Part shown: piece after piece, positions 63,444 through 64,000 of the stretch
How the letters are laid out: every line of letters starts with the position of its first letter
Numbering within the stretch: position 1 is the stretch's first letter
DNA from: Luidia sarsii
Lineage: Eukaryota > Echinodermata > Asteroidea > Paxillosida > Luidiidae
NCBI GenBank assembly: GCA_949987565.1
Contig: OX465120.1
Location: 2,748,628-2,812,627 of the forward strand
Length of the DNA: 64,000 nucleotides
Direction of reading: 5' to 3'
Position numbers and translations under genes: made by a program
Notes under the pieces: model-generated
Seen by the model: only the letters and a program-made list of their open reading frames with translations
Database searches by the model: none
Told to the model about the DNA's origin: nothing

Positions 63444-63620
63444 ACTAGACCGGGACCTGAACCTGATACCTCTGGTTTTGCGCACCGGCGCTCTTACCAT
63501 CTGAGCTATCCAGCCCTTAGACGGTGGCCTTTCCTAATAGTCAACTAGTCTTTGAACTGCAGAAAATGTTTTCAACTTGCTACCAGTCCCCTCAGAAGAA
63601 ACAGAAACAGCTCTGTTTAA
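63444..63620 (-). mobile_element. tRNA-derived SINE copy with the GACTGGTAGCAAGTTG phrase
   Basis: Minus strand: GGGCTGGATAGCTCAGATGG then TAAGAGC (A box), CAGGTTCAGGTCCCGGTCTA (B box). Upstream on that strand is GAGGGGACTGGTAGCAAGTT, as at 54060-54830, so the phrase belongs to the same composite repeat. Confidence 0.75.
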
Positions 63621-64000
63621 TGGAGTTTAAGTCTTTGTTTTAATTGAGACAATTCTCTCAGTGGTTGAATGCCGGGGTGGGGGTGCCAGTCAGAAGCAAT
63701 TCAACCATTAACTGCCGTATAATCTCTAGGGATCACGCCCCCGCTTTTATTCAGATGCAAACAACCGATTGTTGTTGTAAACCTGGCTACAGCAGCTCGG
63801 GGATCACACAAAGTGGATGCAGCTTTTTTTTTCCTTTGCTCGTTTGGTACAGAAAACAAAGCAGAACTGCTCCAAGGTAAATGAGATTTGAACGTTTTTC
63901 ATGGTGGAAATAGCAGGAGTAATAGGTTTGTGACGACATGGGGATTAGCTTTCTGATAATCCTTCTTTTGCGTTCACTCCTCCACACTTCTATCTTTGAT
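63621..64000. other. HPS5 upstream intron, no exon seen
   Basis: No coding exon or promoter recognised up to the window end. GGGATCACGCCCCCGCTTTT resembles 50805, a dispersed repeat. Confidence 0.5.

Overview
The window is nuclear DNA from a multicellular animal. It holds two intron-rich, conserved animal genes in a sea of minisatellites and short transposons, with vertebrate-like gene structure. Both proteins align well with their human counterparts, so an invertebrate deuterostome (echinoderm, cephalochordate or hemichordate) is my best guess. I cannot name the species from sequence alone. A 200-base run of N at 48135-48334 shows that this is a draft assembly.

Plus strand, 4319-26312: a complete myelin regulatory factor gene (MYRF) in 24 coding exons. 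All introns are GT-AG with consistent phases, giving a 1142-residue protein, close to the human length. MYRF is an ER-membrane transcription factor that cuts itself. The parts run in order: acidic N-terminus, Gln-rich linker, NLS, Ndt80-type DNA-binding domain, self-cleaving chaperone domain with its Ser/Lys pair intact, coiled coil, one membrane helix, and a lumenal Cys-rich domain with four N-glycosylation sequons.

Minus strand, 63410-36864: a Hermansky-Pudlak syndrome 5 gene (HPS5, BLOC-2 subunit) in 21 visible coding exons. The first coding exon lies outside the window, and one large exon is broken by the assembly gap. The two genes converge tail to tail, with about 10.5 kb of gene-free, repeat-rich DNA between them.

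Inside HPS5 introns lie two foreign items. One is an intronless C-type-lectin-like gene on the opposite strand (54928-55452). The other is a 1.9-kb TTAA-flanked transposon with ~190-bp inverted ends that still carries a frameshifted THAP domain (61223-63141).

Many MYRF introns carry their own tandem array: a 21-bp unit built on an RFX X-box-like palindrome, GGCTCT, GA, TTCC, CT, CCTCTT, a 61-bp unit, and CCCTG. The pyrimidine-rich ones abut 3' splice sites. HPS5 introns carry a 23-bp array of consensus 5' splice-site words (antisense) and a 16-bp array of TTTTAG words (sense) just ahead of an acceptor. Most long open frames in this window are artefacts of such arrays.

Dispersed families include several short inverted-repeat elements (many TTAA-flanked), a tRNA-derived SINE with A and B boxes, and a recurring ~120-bp AT-rich repeat. 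I saw no rRNA, functional tRNA or CRISPR.
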